Positions 9,089-20,136 are shown, counted from the first letter of the stretch. The stretch: 30,824 nt of DNA from Halanaerobiales bacterium (GCA_023128035.1 JAGMES010000043.1:1-30824), one strand, 5' to 3'. Notes: a model not told the origin generated them from the letters alone. Numbers and translations are program-made.

Positions 9089-12000
9089 TTAAAATGCAAA
9101 ATCACTTTCATCAGATAGTAGAACATCAGAAATTGTCGATAATAAGCCATGTGTAATTTGGATATCATTTAATTTACTATCAATATTTTCTGTGATGGCT
9201 GATACAATTTCTTTGAAGTTTCTTACATACATTTCGATTGTATCTTCCTTAAATAGTGCTGTACTATATTCAATAACAAAAATAAGTTTTTCATCTACTT
9301 CCATTCCTCTTAATTTCATGTCCATCTGAGCAGCATTTTTTTCATAATTATATGGTTTTAATTTCAAATCCGGAATTTCCATTTCTGTTATTCTCTCATT
9401 GTTTAAGACAAACATAACGTCAAATAGAGGATTTCGACTCAAATCTCTTTTTTTAACTACTTTTTCTACTAAATTTTCCAGTAAATAATCTTGATTTTCA
9501 TATGCCGCTAATGTTCTGTCCTGTACATCTTTCAAAAACTCTCTAAAAGTCATCTTTCCTACAGGCTTATTTCTCAATGCAAGCGCGTTAATAAACATAC
9601 CTACAATGTTTTGAAGGTCTGCATGTCTACGACCTGCAATTGATGTTCCGACTACGATATCTTCCTGACCACTCAATTTGGAGAGACACACATTATATAC
9701 CGCCAAAAGGACCATAAATAAAGTTGCATCTTCTTCTAATGCAATTCTCTTTAATGCTTCTGTCTCCTCATGACCAATCTCAAAGTTTATACCACTTCCA
9801 TCAAAAGTCTGGACAGGTGGTCTGGAATAATCAATCGGTAGGTTTAATACTGGAATATCACCTGCAAACTGCTGTAGCCAGAATTTTTCCTGCTTTTTCA
9901 TCTCATCTTTCTGTTTTTCACTACTCTGCCATGCAGAATAATCTTTATATTGAAGTCTTAATTTAGGCAATTTTTGACCAGCATACAATGCCATGAACTC
10001 TTTCATTAATATATCATCCGAAGTACCATCTGTTATAATATGATGCATATCTAACATGAGTATATGCCGATTTTTCCCCACTTTTATTAACCCTGCTCTA
10101 AAAAATGGAGCTTTACTAAGGTCAAATGGTCTTACAAAAGTATTTATTTTCTCTTCTGCTTTCTCTACACTTATTTCATCATATTCTACAGCAAACTCCA
10201 CACTCGCATGAATTTTTTGGATAGGCTCTTCATTTTGGAGAACAAACGAAGTTCGTAAACTTTCATGTCTCTCAATCAGCTTCTTAAAGATTTCTTCTAA
10301 CTTCTCCTTTTCAATCTCTCCTTCTAATATGACAACTTTTGGGGTATTATAACTGAGATTATCTGTTTGAAGTTGCTGAAGGAAATATAATCTTCTCTGA
10401 ACTGATGAAACAACATAATACTCTTTTTCTTCCACTGGCATAATCGTTATATATTCTTCTTTCCTTGCATCTTTGATCTTTTCTGCTAATCCTCTCACGG
10501 TCGATTGTTGAAATACATCCATAAGCGTGATTTTTATATTCCGTTCTTTATGTAGTTTTGAAATGAATGTCGTTGCTTTTAATGAATGACCACCCAGTTC
10601 AAAGAAATTAGCATCGATTCCTATAAGATTTTCTTCTATTCCTAAAACTTCAGACCAGAGCTCAATTAATGTCTTTTCGATTACACTTCGTGGTGCTATA
10701 TACTCTCCATCAAATTTGACAACAGGTGAAGGTAAAGCATTTCGATTAATCTTGCCATTTGGTGTTAAAGGAATCTTTTCTAACTGTACAAAATGAGATG
10801 GAATCATATAATCGGGCAAAATATTAGAGAGATATGTTTTTAGCTTCAATCCTTCTATCTCTTTTTCTGCAACAATATATCCACAAAGATATTTTTCACC
10901 AACTTGATCTAAGCGATCGAGTACAACTACCTCTTTAATCTCTTTATAATCCAATAAGTGCTTCTCTATCTCTCCTAGTTCTATTCTAAAACCTCTAATT
11001 TTTACCTGATGATCAATTCTACCTAAAAACTCAACATTTCCATCTAGTAACCATTTAGCTAGATCACCAGTCTTATACAGTCTTTGCCCTTTCTCAAATG
11101 GGTTTTCAATAAACCGCTCTGCTGTTAACTTAAGCCTATTCAAATAACCTCTAGAAACTCCATCTCCTGCTATATATAACTCTCCTGCAACACCGATTGG
11201 TACCACTTTTTGATCTTTATCCAATATATAAATCTTTGTATTATTGGCTGGGGTCCCTATAGAAACAGATTTCCCTTTATCGTTCTCAGGGTTAAATTTA
11301 TAAAGCATACATCCAACTACTGTCTCTGTTGGACCATATTCATTATAGATTTCAATATTTCCTCCAAATTTTTCACTAATATCTCTTGCTAATCTAGTTT
11401 CTAATTCTTCTCCACCAACTATGAAACGTCGAATATTGGATTGTTCAATCTTTTGATCTCTTATTACCTTTAAATGTGACGGAGTTAGCTTAATAACCTC
11501 AACTTGATTTTCTCTAATAATTTTTTCAATCAACAATTCTTTATCTTCTTCTCCATAAACAACAATTGTATTACCTGTAATTAATGGAGTAAAGATTGAT
11601 GTAACTGTCAAATCAAAGGAAATAGATGTATATAATGGAAATTTCACTCGTTCATTACGAACATAATTTTTTGTTGCCCACCAAATATAATTTACAGCTC
11701 CTTGATGTTCGATCATTACACCTTTCGGCTGGCCAGTTGTTCCAGACGTATAAATCATATAAATTAAATCTTTTGGGTTATTAATAATCTCTAAATTTGA
11801 ACTATCACCAGAATAAATACTCTGATCATCCACAAAGATTATCACTTTCAAACTCTCAATCTGTAATAAATCATTTTCCTCATCAACCAAATCTTTCTGC
11901 AAAAGCAAAATTTTTGCCTTACTATCTTCAAGTATAAATTTTTTCCTTGCATCTGGATAGTTAGGATCGATTGGTAAATATGCTCCTCCAGCTTTTAAAA

Positions 12001-15000
12001 TTGCAAGTATACTAATCACCAGATCTAAAGAACGTTTTTGCATAACTCCCACCATTGTGTCTGGTTTGACACCTATAGCCCTCAATAGATGTGCCAATTG
12101 ATTTGCCTTTTCATTCAGTTCCCTATATATCAACGACTTCTCTTCAAATATAACTGCTACGTCTTCTGACATCTTTTCTACCTGTTCTTCAAATAGCTGA
12201 TGCATAACCCGCTTCTTAGGATATTCTGATTCGGTCTGGTTAAAATTGCATAATATCTGCTCTTTTTCAACTTCATCTATGATTTCTATTTCAGATATTT
12301 TCTGCTCTGGATCATCGAGAATTAAATTCACTATCTTTTTAAAGTAGATTGCCATCCTTTGAATCGTCTGTTCTTTGAATAACTTTGTACTGTATTCAAA
12401 ACTTAAAGCCAGACCATTTTCATGCTCGTCTACTGACAATGTAAGGTCAAATTTTGATATTTTATTTTCAAATTCATATGGCCCTAATTTCAAACCTGAA
12501 ATTTCTCCTACAGGAACATCAAAGTTTTGCAGCATGAACATCACGTCAAATATTGAATTACGGCTCGTATCTCTTTTAACTTCCAATTTCTCCACCAGAT
12601 CTTCAAATTGATAGTCCTGATTTTCATATGCCTGTAATGTTCTATCTTTCACTTCTTTTAAAAATTCCTTAAATCTCTTTTCAGCTACTGGGTAATTTCT
12701 CAGGGCCAGCGTATTAACAAACATCCCTACGATCTCCTCTACATCTGAATGCCGTCTTCCAGCAACTGGAGTCCCGACTACAATATCTTCCTGACCACTC
12801 AGCTTAGAAAGCAAGAGATTATATGCTGCAAGCAATACCATATACAGAGTAGCGTCTTGCTCTTTTGCAAGCTTATTTAATGTCTCTGTTTTCTCTTTCT
12901 CTAACTCGAAAGTAAACATTCTGCCCTCAAAGCTGCGTATTAATGGTCTTGTATAATCGGTTGGCAAATTCAATACCGGGATTTCCCCTTCAAAATCTTT
13001 TAACCAATACTCTTCCTGCCGTCCGAACACTTCTTTAACCTTTTCACTATTATGCCATTCTGCATAATCTTTATATTGAAGTTTCAATTCAGGAAGTTCT
13101 TCATCTCCATAGAGTGCCATAAAATCTCTCATAAGAATTCCTTCAGAAACACCATCAGATATTATATGATGGGTATCCAGCATGAGTATATGTCTTTTCT
13201 CTCCGAGATTGATCAGACCAACTCTAAATAATGGTGCCTGACTTAAATCAAAAGGTCTGACAAAATTCCTTATAATCTCTCCAACTGTATCTTCATCTGC
13301 TTTATAATACTCCACCTCAAACTCGACGATTTCTGAATGAATCTTCTGTACAGGTTTTTCATCTACAATATCAATATATGTCCTTAAACTTTCATGCCTT
13401 TTGATTAACTTTCTGAAAGTCTCTGCAAATTTTCCTCTATCAAGTTCTCCTATCAATAATGCAACACCAGGCATATTATAGACAACACTTTCTTCTTCCA
13501 TCTGCTGTAGGATATATAATCTTTTCTGTGCTGATGATAATAGATAGTGTTCTTGTTCTCCTACTGGTTCAATTGAAAAATATGTGCTCTTCTTAGCACC
13601 ATTGATATATTCAGCAAGCTCTTTAATCGTTGACCTCTCAAAAAATTCGGCTAATGGAACTTCTACATTTAATTCTTTATGAATTCTCGCCAAAATAGTA
13701 ATTGCTTTCAAAGAATGGCCACCTAAATCAAAAAAGTTACCCTCAATTCCGATCTGATACCCATCTACACCAAGTACCTCAGACCAGATTGTTTCCAATT
13801 CCTTCTCTACTTGATCTCTTGGCGCAATATATTCCGGATTGGTTTGTTGATTAAACTCCTGATATTTTTCAAGAGATTTACGATCAATCTTACCATTTGG
13901 TGTTAATGGTATCTGATCTAACTGAATAAAATGTGCTGGAATCATATAATCTGGCAAACTATCTAATAGATATTCTTTAACCTCAGAAATATCCAATTCT
14001 TCATTTGCTACCAGATAAGCAGAAAGATACTTATTACCCAGTTCATCCTCTTGGTCAAGAACGACTGCCTCCTGAATCTTCATATGATCCACCAATTTAC
14101 TTTCAATCTCGCCCAATTCAATTCTAAATCCTCTAATCTTTACCTGATAATCTTTTCTGCCAAAAAATTCGATGACTCCATCTGGAAGCCAGCGCCCCAA
14201 ATCTCCAGTTTTATAAAGTCTAACTCCCTTCTCTTCCGCAAATGGGTCTTCTATAAATACATTCTTTGTCCGTTCCTCATCGTTTAAGTATCCTCTACCG
14301 ACTCCCACTCCAGCAACACAGATCTCGCCTTTAACTCCAATTGGACATAGTTTCATATTTTCATCAACGATATAAATTTTGAAATTCTGCAATGTTTTGC
14401 CGATTGGAACTTGTTCCATCTCTGGTGCATGATCCATGATGTGATGGGTTATATCATCAGAGGCTTCTGTAGGACCATACGCATTGACCATTTTGATCTT
14501 TGGATACATATCAAACCATCTCTTTACCAAATATGGTTTGATAGCCTCACCAGTCACCAGAAGATAATTCAAACTTTCAAATTTTCTGAAATTCAAATCT
14601 AAAGAATCTAACATGACTGATAAGTAAGAAGGAACAACTTCTAAAATTGTAATCTGATCTTCAATCACTTGATTGATAAATTGGTTTGGATTTAAAATCA
14701 ACTCATTTGAATAGATAACCGTCCCGCCTCCTACCATTAATGCTACCAAAAATTGCCATACAGAAATATCAAAACAATGAGAAGCGTTCTGAGCAACAAT
14801 GCTATTTTTATTGATTTGAAGTTCATTGATTTTGGCTTGAATATGGTTCATCATTCCAATATGTTCTACCATAGCACCTTTAGGATTGCCAGTAGAACCA
14901 GAAGTATAGATTACATATGCCAGATTCTCCGGCCTTGCCTGAATCGAGATATCTTCAGTAGAATATTTCTCCAAAGCTCTTACATCATGCTGTCGTTTAT

Positions 15001-18000
15001 GTTTTAAATCTTCTTTATTTACCTTGTTCTCTCTTTTATCTATTCTGATGAGAGTATCATAACGGAATTTTGTCAGCTCATTTTCGATCGTATAAAACTT
15101 TTTTGTAAACTCCACATCCAGAATTTCAGGAATTTCATATCTTAAATCTTCAAAGAAACGCTGCGAAACAAAGAGTTCTGTATTCCAATCGGTTTTCGTT
15201 TTATAGTCCTTATCTTTGTTAGCACATTTAAATTCGGTTAACTCTTCGATCAGGTTCTCTTTCTTATCCTGGTCCATTACATCCCCAATAAATAGATAAC
15301 CTTGGTCATTTAATAAATTGATTGCTTTTCGAATCCCTTTTCTAAGATAATTATGACCATGAAAATCTTGAATAACACTATTGATTATAATCAGATCAAA
15401 GTTTTTCTCATCCAGTTTATCAATCTCATGGAATGGCATGGAGGCCAGAGCGATATTTTGATGTCCTTCTTCTTTAACACGTCTTCTATTCTTTTCAATA
15501 ATCACTCTGGAAAGATCTGTTCCATAATAAAATCCTACATTTGGAGCAATCCGATACATAGTAATCCCTGAGGCACAACCGATCTCTAAAACTCTCATCT
15601 TTCTATGAAGAATCGGTCTTAGCTTTTTCAGAACATTATCTCCATACTCATCCATCTCTTCTTTAGATATCGGTTGCCCTGTATAACTGCTAATCCAACC
15701 CCCACCAGTAATCTCATCAGTAGCGGTCTCACCAATGTATTCCCACAGTTTTTCATCCATTGCTTCAATTTTTTCTGCCTCATCTTCCATATAAATGTTC
15801 ACACTATCTATACATAAGAAGATATCAAACTGTTCACATTCCCATTGAAGTCGGTTTAGAGTTCTAATATATCTCTTCTCTGATATAACAATTTGAACTT
15901 CTGCATCATTTAGCATCGCCTTGATTCGTTCTTCCGGATCAACTGGATTAATTGGAACATAAACAGCACCAGCTTTAAATATCCCCAAAATAGCTATCAG
16001 CATATTTTCCGAACGATTCATTAATATTCCAACTATTGTTTCAGGGGTAATCTTTTGTTCATGAATTAAATAATTTGCTACTTGATTAGACTTTTGATCT
16101 AACTCGTTATATGTAAGTTGACGATCTTTACATATCACTGCAATATCTAAAGGATTCTCCTCAACCTGTTCTCTAAAAAGATCCACGACGGTTTTTTCTT
16201 TTAGGAAATCAACCTTTGTTTGATTAAAGTCAAATAAAATCTGTTGCTTTTCCTCTCCTGACATGATGTCAATTTCCATCAACTTCATTTCTGGCTGATC
16301 TACAATCTGTTTTACAATATTTATATAATGTACAAGTAGCCTTTCGATAGTCTCTCTCCTGAAAAGCTTTGTACAATAATCTAGATTAAATATAATACTC
16401 CCATCTGCCTCGACTATATTAAATTCAAGATCAAATCTTGCAATTTTTTGTCCAAACTTATAAGGAGTAAAAGTCAAATGATTAACCGTTATATCAGGCA
16501 TACTCATATTGTGCAGATCAAACATTGTATTGAAGAGAGGGTTACTACTCAAATCTCTTGGTATATTCAATTTCTCAACAAGTTCTTCAAATTGATAATC
16601 CTGATTCTCATATGCCTTTAATGCACTTTCCTTAACACTTCCTAAGAATTCTTTAAATGTTTTCTGTCCTTCAGGATAGTTCCGCATTGCCAGAGCATTA
16701 ACAAACATACCGATAACATTTTCAAGTTCCAAATGTTGCCGTCCAGCTATTGAAGAACCGACGATAATATCTTTTTGACCCGTGTATTTGAACAATAATA
16801 CATTATAAGCAGCCAGTAATATCATGTATAGCGTAGTATCTGTCTCAGAGCTAAGTTTCTTTATCTTCTCCGTCAATACTGAATCAATCTCAAAAACAAT
16901 ACTATCTCCTTCAAAACTTTGAATCGGAGGTCTCGGATAGTCTGTAGGAAAATTTAAAACAGGAATTTCCCCTGAAAAAAGATCTAACCAATATCTTTCT
17001 TGTTGATCAATCTCACCTGAAAGAATCCATTCATTCTGCCATGCAGTGAAGTCCTTATAATGCACTTCTAATTCTGGCAAACTTTTACCTTCATACATAT
17101 CAATTAAATCTTGCATGAGAATGCTAAAAGAAGTTCCATCAGAAATAATATGATGCATATCTAACATCAGTAAATTCTTTTGATCTGCCAATCTTACTAA
17201 TTTTACTCTAAATAATGGTGCTTTAGAAAAATCAAAGAGCTGGATAAATTCTTCCATAATCTTTTCTACTTGATCTTCAACTGCTTCACCATATTTTACT
17301 TCAAAATCGACATAGCCATGTATCTTTTGTACGTAATCTCCATCCATAAAATCAAAGGATGTTCTAAATACCTCATGTCTTTCTACCAATTTCTTGAATA
17401 TTTCATTAAAACGTGGTTGATCAAGCTTACCCTCAAGCATCATCGCAAAAGGCATATTATAGCTTGTCCTTACTTCTTCAAATTTATCTATAATTAACAT
17501 CCTCTTTTGTGCTGAAGATATTGAATAGTATTCCTTTTTCTCTAAAGGTTTTATTGATGAATATGTATTCCCATCAATACTGTCTATATATCTTGCCAGT
17601 TCTTTTATCGTTGCTGCTTTAAAAATCTCTACAACTGGAACTTTTACATTCAAGAGTTTGTGAATCCTGGCTGCAAGTATGGTTGCTTTTAAGGAATGAC
17701 CGCCTAATTCAAAAAACTTATCATTGATTCCGATCTTCCGATTTACAGATAATATTTCTTCCCATAATTCTACTAATATCTTTTCTGTTTCAGTTTTTGG
17801 TGTTTCATATTCAACTTCTGTATTGAAACTCCCATCCGGCTCTGGTAACCTTTTTTTATCGATCTTACCACTTGGTGTCAATGGTAACTGATCCATCTGT
17901 ACAAAATTTGATGGAATCATATAGTTAGGTAATGTAGTAGCCAAATGATCAGCAAGCTCTGATACTGTTAGTTCTTTTTCAGCTGTAAAATATGCACATA

Positions 18001-20128
18001 AATATTTATCTCCTTTTTGATCTTCTCTTGCTATAACTTTTGCTTCTTTTATTGCTTCTTGTTTTAATAATTGATTTTCTACCTCACCAAGTTCTATTCT
18101 AAATCCCCTAACCTTTACTTGCTGGTCAATCCGTTCGATAAATTCAATATTTCCATCCGATAACCATCTTGCCAAATCTCCAGTCCGATACATTCTTTCC
18201 CCAGAAACGAACGGGTTCTCAATAAATTTTTCTGCTGTTAAGTCAAGTCTGTTGAGATAACCTCGTGTAACTCCTGCACCCGATATACATAATTCGCCAG
18301 GAACCCCAATTGGCTGCAGTTGGTTTGTTTTGTCTATGATATATGCTTTTATATTGGAAAGAGGTTTTCCAATTGGAATCGTTGTCTGATCGTGTAAATC
18401 TTTTAATGAATATCTGGTTGAATAAATGGTGGCTTCTGTTGGCCCATAAATATTTTCAAACTGTATATGAGTATTTAGCGCATTAAACTTATCAACCTGT
18501 TTTTTTGAAAGTGACTCTCCAGCAGAAAAAAGATATTTTAGACTACCAATCGATTTTTTATCTTTTTCAATTAAGAAATTTAAGAAGATTCCCAGAATTG
18601 AAGGAGTAAAGTTTATATGAGTAATTTTATATTTTTCTATTGTTTCCAAAATACCAACTGGATCTTTCTCTAAACCATTCTCCAAAATAACCAACTTACC
18701 ATTTCCAATGAACCATCCAAATAATTCAGTTACAGACACGTCAAAGGTATAGTTCGTCTTTAACAGATAAGCATCCTGATTTAATAAGGGATAATCATTT
18801 TGTAGTGTAAATAATATATTCAAAGCGTTATTATGCTGAACCATAACCCCTTTGGGCTTTCCAGTGGATCCTGAAGTATAGATCACATATGCCAGATTTT
18901 CTGAAGTATTGACACATTCTAAGTTACCTATATCTTTCTGATTAACACTCTTATCATTAATATTGATTGTTTCAATTTCAAAATCATTCCCCATCAAATG
19001 TTTCTGTGTTAATAAGAGTTTTGCCTGACTATCCTGTAAAATATATTTTATCCTTTCTTCAGGATAATCAGGGTCAATCGGCAGATAAGCTCCTCCCGCT
19101 TTCAGAATTGCCATTATTCCTATGAGCATCTCCAGTGAACGTTCTGTCATGATACCTACAATTGTATCTGGATTTACTTCTTTCTCTCTTAAAATGTAAG
19201 CCAATTGATTTGCTCTTTCGTTTAATTCCCTGTATGTCAGTTGCCTTTTTCCATCTACTACAGCGATCTTATCCTGATTTTCTTCTACCTGCTTCGTAAA
19301 TATTTCATGCAGTGTCTGGTCTGTTGGATAATCCACCTTTGTATCATTAAAAGCATACAATATTTGATGTTTCTCCGCAGCAGATAAAAGCTCAATTTTT
19401 TTTATCTCTAAATTTATATTACAAATACATTCTTTCAGGAATTGTGTAAACTGAACAACAATCCGTTCTATTGTTGCCTTGGCATAAAAGGATGAATTGT
19501 ATTCTAATACTGCTTCAATACTTTCATCTGTTACATTAAAAGAGAAAAACATATTTGGTTGAACTGACTGCATATAGTGTCTATCTTGAATATTTTCAAG
19601 TAAAATCGCCGTATCAAACAATGGAAAACCATCATCTAAAACCAGCATATTTAACTCATCTAATAATATTTCCATTGGGTAATTTTGATTTTCGATTGCT
19701 TCAGAAAGCGTATCTTTCACCTGCAATAATAGTTCTTTAAAAGTACTATTTTCGTTTAATTGATTTCTTAAAGCTAATACTGTATTAATGAATTCACCTT
19801 CAACATCCTGCCGATTAACAGGTGCTCCTACAATTATATCTTCATTCCCTGTATATTTATAAAGTAATACAACAACCCCTGTTATCAGGATCAAATACAG
19901 ACGGTGATAAGATTCATTACTAAGCCACATCAACTTCGAATATAATTCTCCAGATAATTGAAAGGATACCTTATTTATTTCAGGTTGATCATATCTTGTT
20001 TTTTTATAATCATAGGGGAAACTGGTTTTAAGCAGCTCACCCGATAACTTATTTAACCAATACTCTTTTTCTTTACCATATTGATTTGCTATTAACATTA
20101 GTTCACCTAAGTTTTTTTGATCTTGCAA
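9089..20128 (-). CDS. NRPS-2, three-module synthetase with a methyltransferase-interrupted A domain
   Basis: Second synthetase, about 3679 residues. Order by approximate residue: extra C lobe 1-262; A 268-755; T (FFELGGHSL, Ser 811); C with HHIISDG at 992; A 1310-2085, interrupted at 1435-1725 by a methyltransferase; T (FFDLGGHSL, Ser 2137); C with HHIISDG at 2320; A 2638-3125; T (FFELGGHSL, Ser 3180); C with HHIITDG at 3361; tail ending DESDFAF. Pocket residues: first A DVTNFAIIY (unassigned), second DIWELTADD (unassigned), third DLTKIGEVG, the asparagine code. The first A has ER instead of GR in A8 (IEFIERIDQQ). The TTG at 20128 is chosen over ATG 20143: GGAGG sits 8 nt before it, and the resulting N-terminus matches NRPS-3 in length. 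It begins 30 nt after NRPS-1 and is part of the same operon. Confidence 0.96.
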   Translation of the reverse strand: MQDQKNLGELMLIANQYGKEKEYWLNKLSGELLKTSFPYDYKKTRYDQPEINKVSFQLSGELYSKLMWLSNESYHRLYLILITGVVVLLYKYTGNEDIIVGAPVNRQDVEGEFINTVLALRNQLNENSTFKELLLQVKDTLSEAIENQNYPMEILLDELNMLVLDDGFPLFDTAILLENIQDRHYMQSVQPNMFFSFNVTDESIEAVLEYNSSFYAKATIERIVVQFTQFLKECICNINLEIKKIELLSAAEKHQILYAFNDTKVDYPTDQTLHEIFTKQVEENQDKIAVVDGKRQLTYRELNERANQLAYILREKEVNPDTIVGIMTERSLEMLIGIMAILKAGGAYLPIDPDYPEERIKYILQDSQAKLLLTQKHLMGNDFEIETININDKSVNQKDIGNLECVNTSENLAYVIYTSGSTGKPKGVMVQHNNALNILFTLQNDYPLLNQDAYLLKTNYTFDVSVTELFGWFIGNGKLVILENGLEKDPVGILETIEKYKITHINFTPSILGIFLNFLIEKDKKSIGSLKYLFSAGESLSKKQVDKFNALNTHIQFENIYGPTEATIYSTRYSLKDLHDQTTIPIGKPLSNIKAYIIDKTNQLQPIGVPGELCISGAGVTRGYLNRLDLTAEKFIENPFVSGERMYRTGDLARWLSDGNIEFIERIDQQVKVRGFRIELGEVENQLLKQEAIKEAKVIAREDQKGDKYLCAYFTAEKELTVSELADHLATTLPNYMIPSNFVQMDQLPLTPSGKIDKKRLPEPDGSFNTEVEYETPKTETEKILVELWEEILSVNRKIGINDKFFELGGHSLKATILAARIHKLLNVKVPVVEIFKAATIKELARYIDSIDGNTYSSIKPLEKKEYYSISSAQKRMLIIDKFEEVRTSYNMPFAMMLEGKLDQPRFNEIFKKLVERHEVFRTSFDFMDGDYVQKIHGYVDFEVKYGEAVEDQVEKIMEEFIQLFDFSKAPLFRVKLVRLADQKNLLMLDMHHIISDGTSFSILMQDLIDMYEGKSLPELEVHYKDFTAWQNEWILSGEIDQQERYWLDLFSGEIPVLNFPTDYPRPPIQSFEGDSIVFEIDSVLTEKIKKLSSETDTTLYMILLAAYNVLLFKYTGQKDIIVGSSIAGRQHLELENVIGMFVNALAMRNYPEGQKTFKEFLGSVKESALKAYENQDYQFEELVEKLNIPRDLSSNPLFNTMFDLHNMSMPDITVNHLTFTPYKFGQKIARFDLEFNIVEADGSIIFNLDYCTKLFRRETIERLLVHYINIVKQIVDQPEMKLMEIDIMSGEEKQQILFDFNQTKVDFLKEKTVVDLFREQVEENPLDIAVICKDRQLTYNELDQKSNQVANYLIHEQKITPETIVGILMNRSENMLIAILGIFKAGAVYVPINPVDPEERIKAMLNDAEVQIVISEKRYIRTLNRLQWECEQFDIFLCIDSVNIYMEDEAEKIEAMDEKLWEYIGETATDEITGGGWISSYTGQPISKEEMDEYGDNVLKKLRPILHRKMRVLEIGCASGITMYRIAPNVGFYYGTDLSRVIIEKNRRRVKEEGHQNIALASMPFHEIDKLDEKNFDLIIINSVIQDFHGHNYLRKGIRKAINLLNDQGYLFIGDVMDQDKKENLIEELTEFKCANKDKDYKTKTDWNTELFVSQRFFEDLRYEIPEILDVEFTKKFYTIENELTKFRYDTLIRIDKRENKVNKEDLKHKRQHDVRALEKYSTEDISIQARPENLAYVIYTSGSTGNPKGAMVEHIGMMNHIQAKINELQINKNSIVAQNASHCFDISVWQFLVALMVGGGTVIYSNELILNPNQFINQVIEDQITILEVVPSYLSVMLDSLDLNFRKFESLNYLLVTGEAIKPYLVKRWFDMYPKIKMVNAYGPTEASDDITHHIMDHAPEMEQVPIGKTLQNFKIYIVDENMKLCPIGVKGEICVAGVGVGRGYLNDEERTKNVFIEDPFAEEKGVRLYKTGDLGRWLPDGVIEFFGRKDYQVKIRGFRIELGEIESKLVDHMKIQEAVVLDQEDELGNKYLSAYLVANEELDISEVKEYLLDSLPDYMIPAHFIQLDQIPLTPNGKIDRKSLEKYQEFNQQTNPEYIAPRDQVEKELETIWSEVLGVDGYQIGIEGNFFDLGGHSLKAITILARIHKELNVEVPLAEFFERSTIKELAEYINGAKKSTYFSIEPVGEQEHYLLSSAQKRLYILQQMEEESVVYNMPGVALLIGELDRGKFAETFRKLIKRHESLRTYIDIVDEKPVQKIHSEIVEFEVEYYKADEDTVGEIIRNFVRPFDLSQAPLFRVGLINLGEKRHILMLDTHHIISDGVSEGILMRDFMALYGDEELPELKLQYKDYAEWHNSEKVKEVFGRQEEYWLKDFEGEIPVLNLPTDYTRPLIRSFEGRMFTFELEKEKTETLNKLAKEQDATLYMVLLAAYNLLLSKLSGQEDIVVGTPVAGRRHSDVEEIVGMFVNTLALRNYPVAEKRFKEFLKEVKDRTLQAYENQDYQFEDLVEKLEVKRDTSRNSIFDVMFMLQNFDVPVGEISGLKLGPYEFENKISKFDLTLSVDEHENGLALSFEYSTKLFKEQTIQRMAIYFKKIVNLILDDPEQKISEIEIIDEVEKEQILCNFNQTESEYPKKRVMHQLFEEQVEKMSEDVAVIFEEKSLIYRELNEKANQLAHLLRAIGVKPDTMVGVMQKRSLDLVISILAILKAGGAYLPIDPNYPDARKKFILEDSKAKILLLQKDLVDEENDLLQIESLKVIIFVDDQSIYSGDSSNLEIINNPKDLIYMIYTSGTTGQPKGVMIEHQGAVNYIWWATKNYVRNERVKFPLYTSISFDLTVTSIFTPLITGNTIVVYGEEDKELLIEKIIRENQVEVIKLTPSHLKVIRDQKIEQSNIRRFIVGGEELETRLARDISEKFGGNIEIYNEYGPTETVVGCMLYKFNPENDKGKSVSIGTPANNTKIYILDKDQKVVPIGVAGELYIAGDGVSRGYLNRLKLTAERFIENPFEKGQRLYKTGDLAKWLLDGNVEFLGRIDHQVKIRGFRIELGEIEKHLLDYKEIKEVVVLDRLDQVGEKYLCGYIVAEKEIEGLKLKTYLSNILPDYMIPSHFVQLEKIPLTPNGKINRNALPSPVVKFDGEYIAPRSVIEKTLIELWSEVLGIEENLIGIDANFFELGGHSLKATTFISKLHKERNIKITLMDVFQQSTVRGLAEKIKDARKEEYITIMPVEEKEYYVVSSVQRRLYFLQQLQTDNLSYNTPKVVILEGEIEKEKLEEIFKKLIERHESLRTSFVLQNEEPIQKIHASVEFAVEYDEISVEKAEEKINTFVRPFDLSKAPFFRAGLIKVGKNRHILMLDMHHIITDGTSDDILMKEFMALYAGQKLPKLRLQYKDYSAWQSSEKQKDEMKKQEKFWLQQFAGDIPVLNLPIDYSRPPVQTFDGSGINFEIGHEETEALKRIALEEDATLFMVLLAVYNVCLSKLSGQEDIVVGTSIAGRRHADLQNIVGMFINALALRNKPVGKMTFREFLKDVQDRTLAAYENQDYLLENLVEKVVKKRDLSRNPLFDVMFVLNNERITEMEIPDLKLKPYNYEKNAAQMDMKLRGMEVDEKLIFVIEYSTALFKEDTIEMYVRNFKEIVSAITENIDSKLNDIQITHGLLSTISDVLLSDESDFAF
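14954..15826 (-). other. SAM-dependent methyltransferase embedded in the A2-A3 loop of NRPS-2
   Basis: Residues about 1435-1725 interrupt the second A domain between its A2 region (AGAVYVPINP) and A3 (IYTSGSTGNPKG). The class I methyltransferase motif I is VLEIGCASG (about 1512), followed by YYGTDLS, NFDLIIINSVIQDF and GYLFIGDVMD. Interrupted A domains with methyltransferases are an established group and can methylate either the side chain or the backbone nitrogen; which applies here cannot be read from sequence. Position and size suit a catalytically complete domain. Confidence 0.88.
19343..20128 (-). other. N-terminal half condensation domain of NRPS-2 (C-terminal lobe only)
   Basis: Residues about 1-262 start at YWLNKLSGEL and retain C5-like (RQDVEGEFINT) and C6-like (NQNYPME) motifs and the LFDT element. 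C1 to C4 and HHxxxDG are absent. It resembles the NRPS-3 N-terminus closely. It is directly followed by an A domain whose condensation partner is the complete C domain at the end of NRPS-1. Confidence 0.85.
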
Positions 20129-20136
20129 TATATTCG

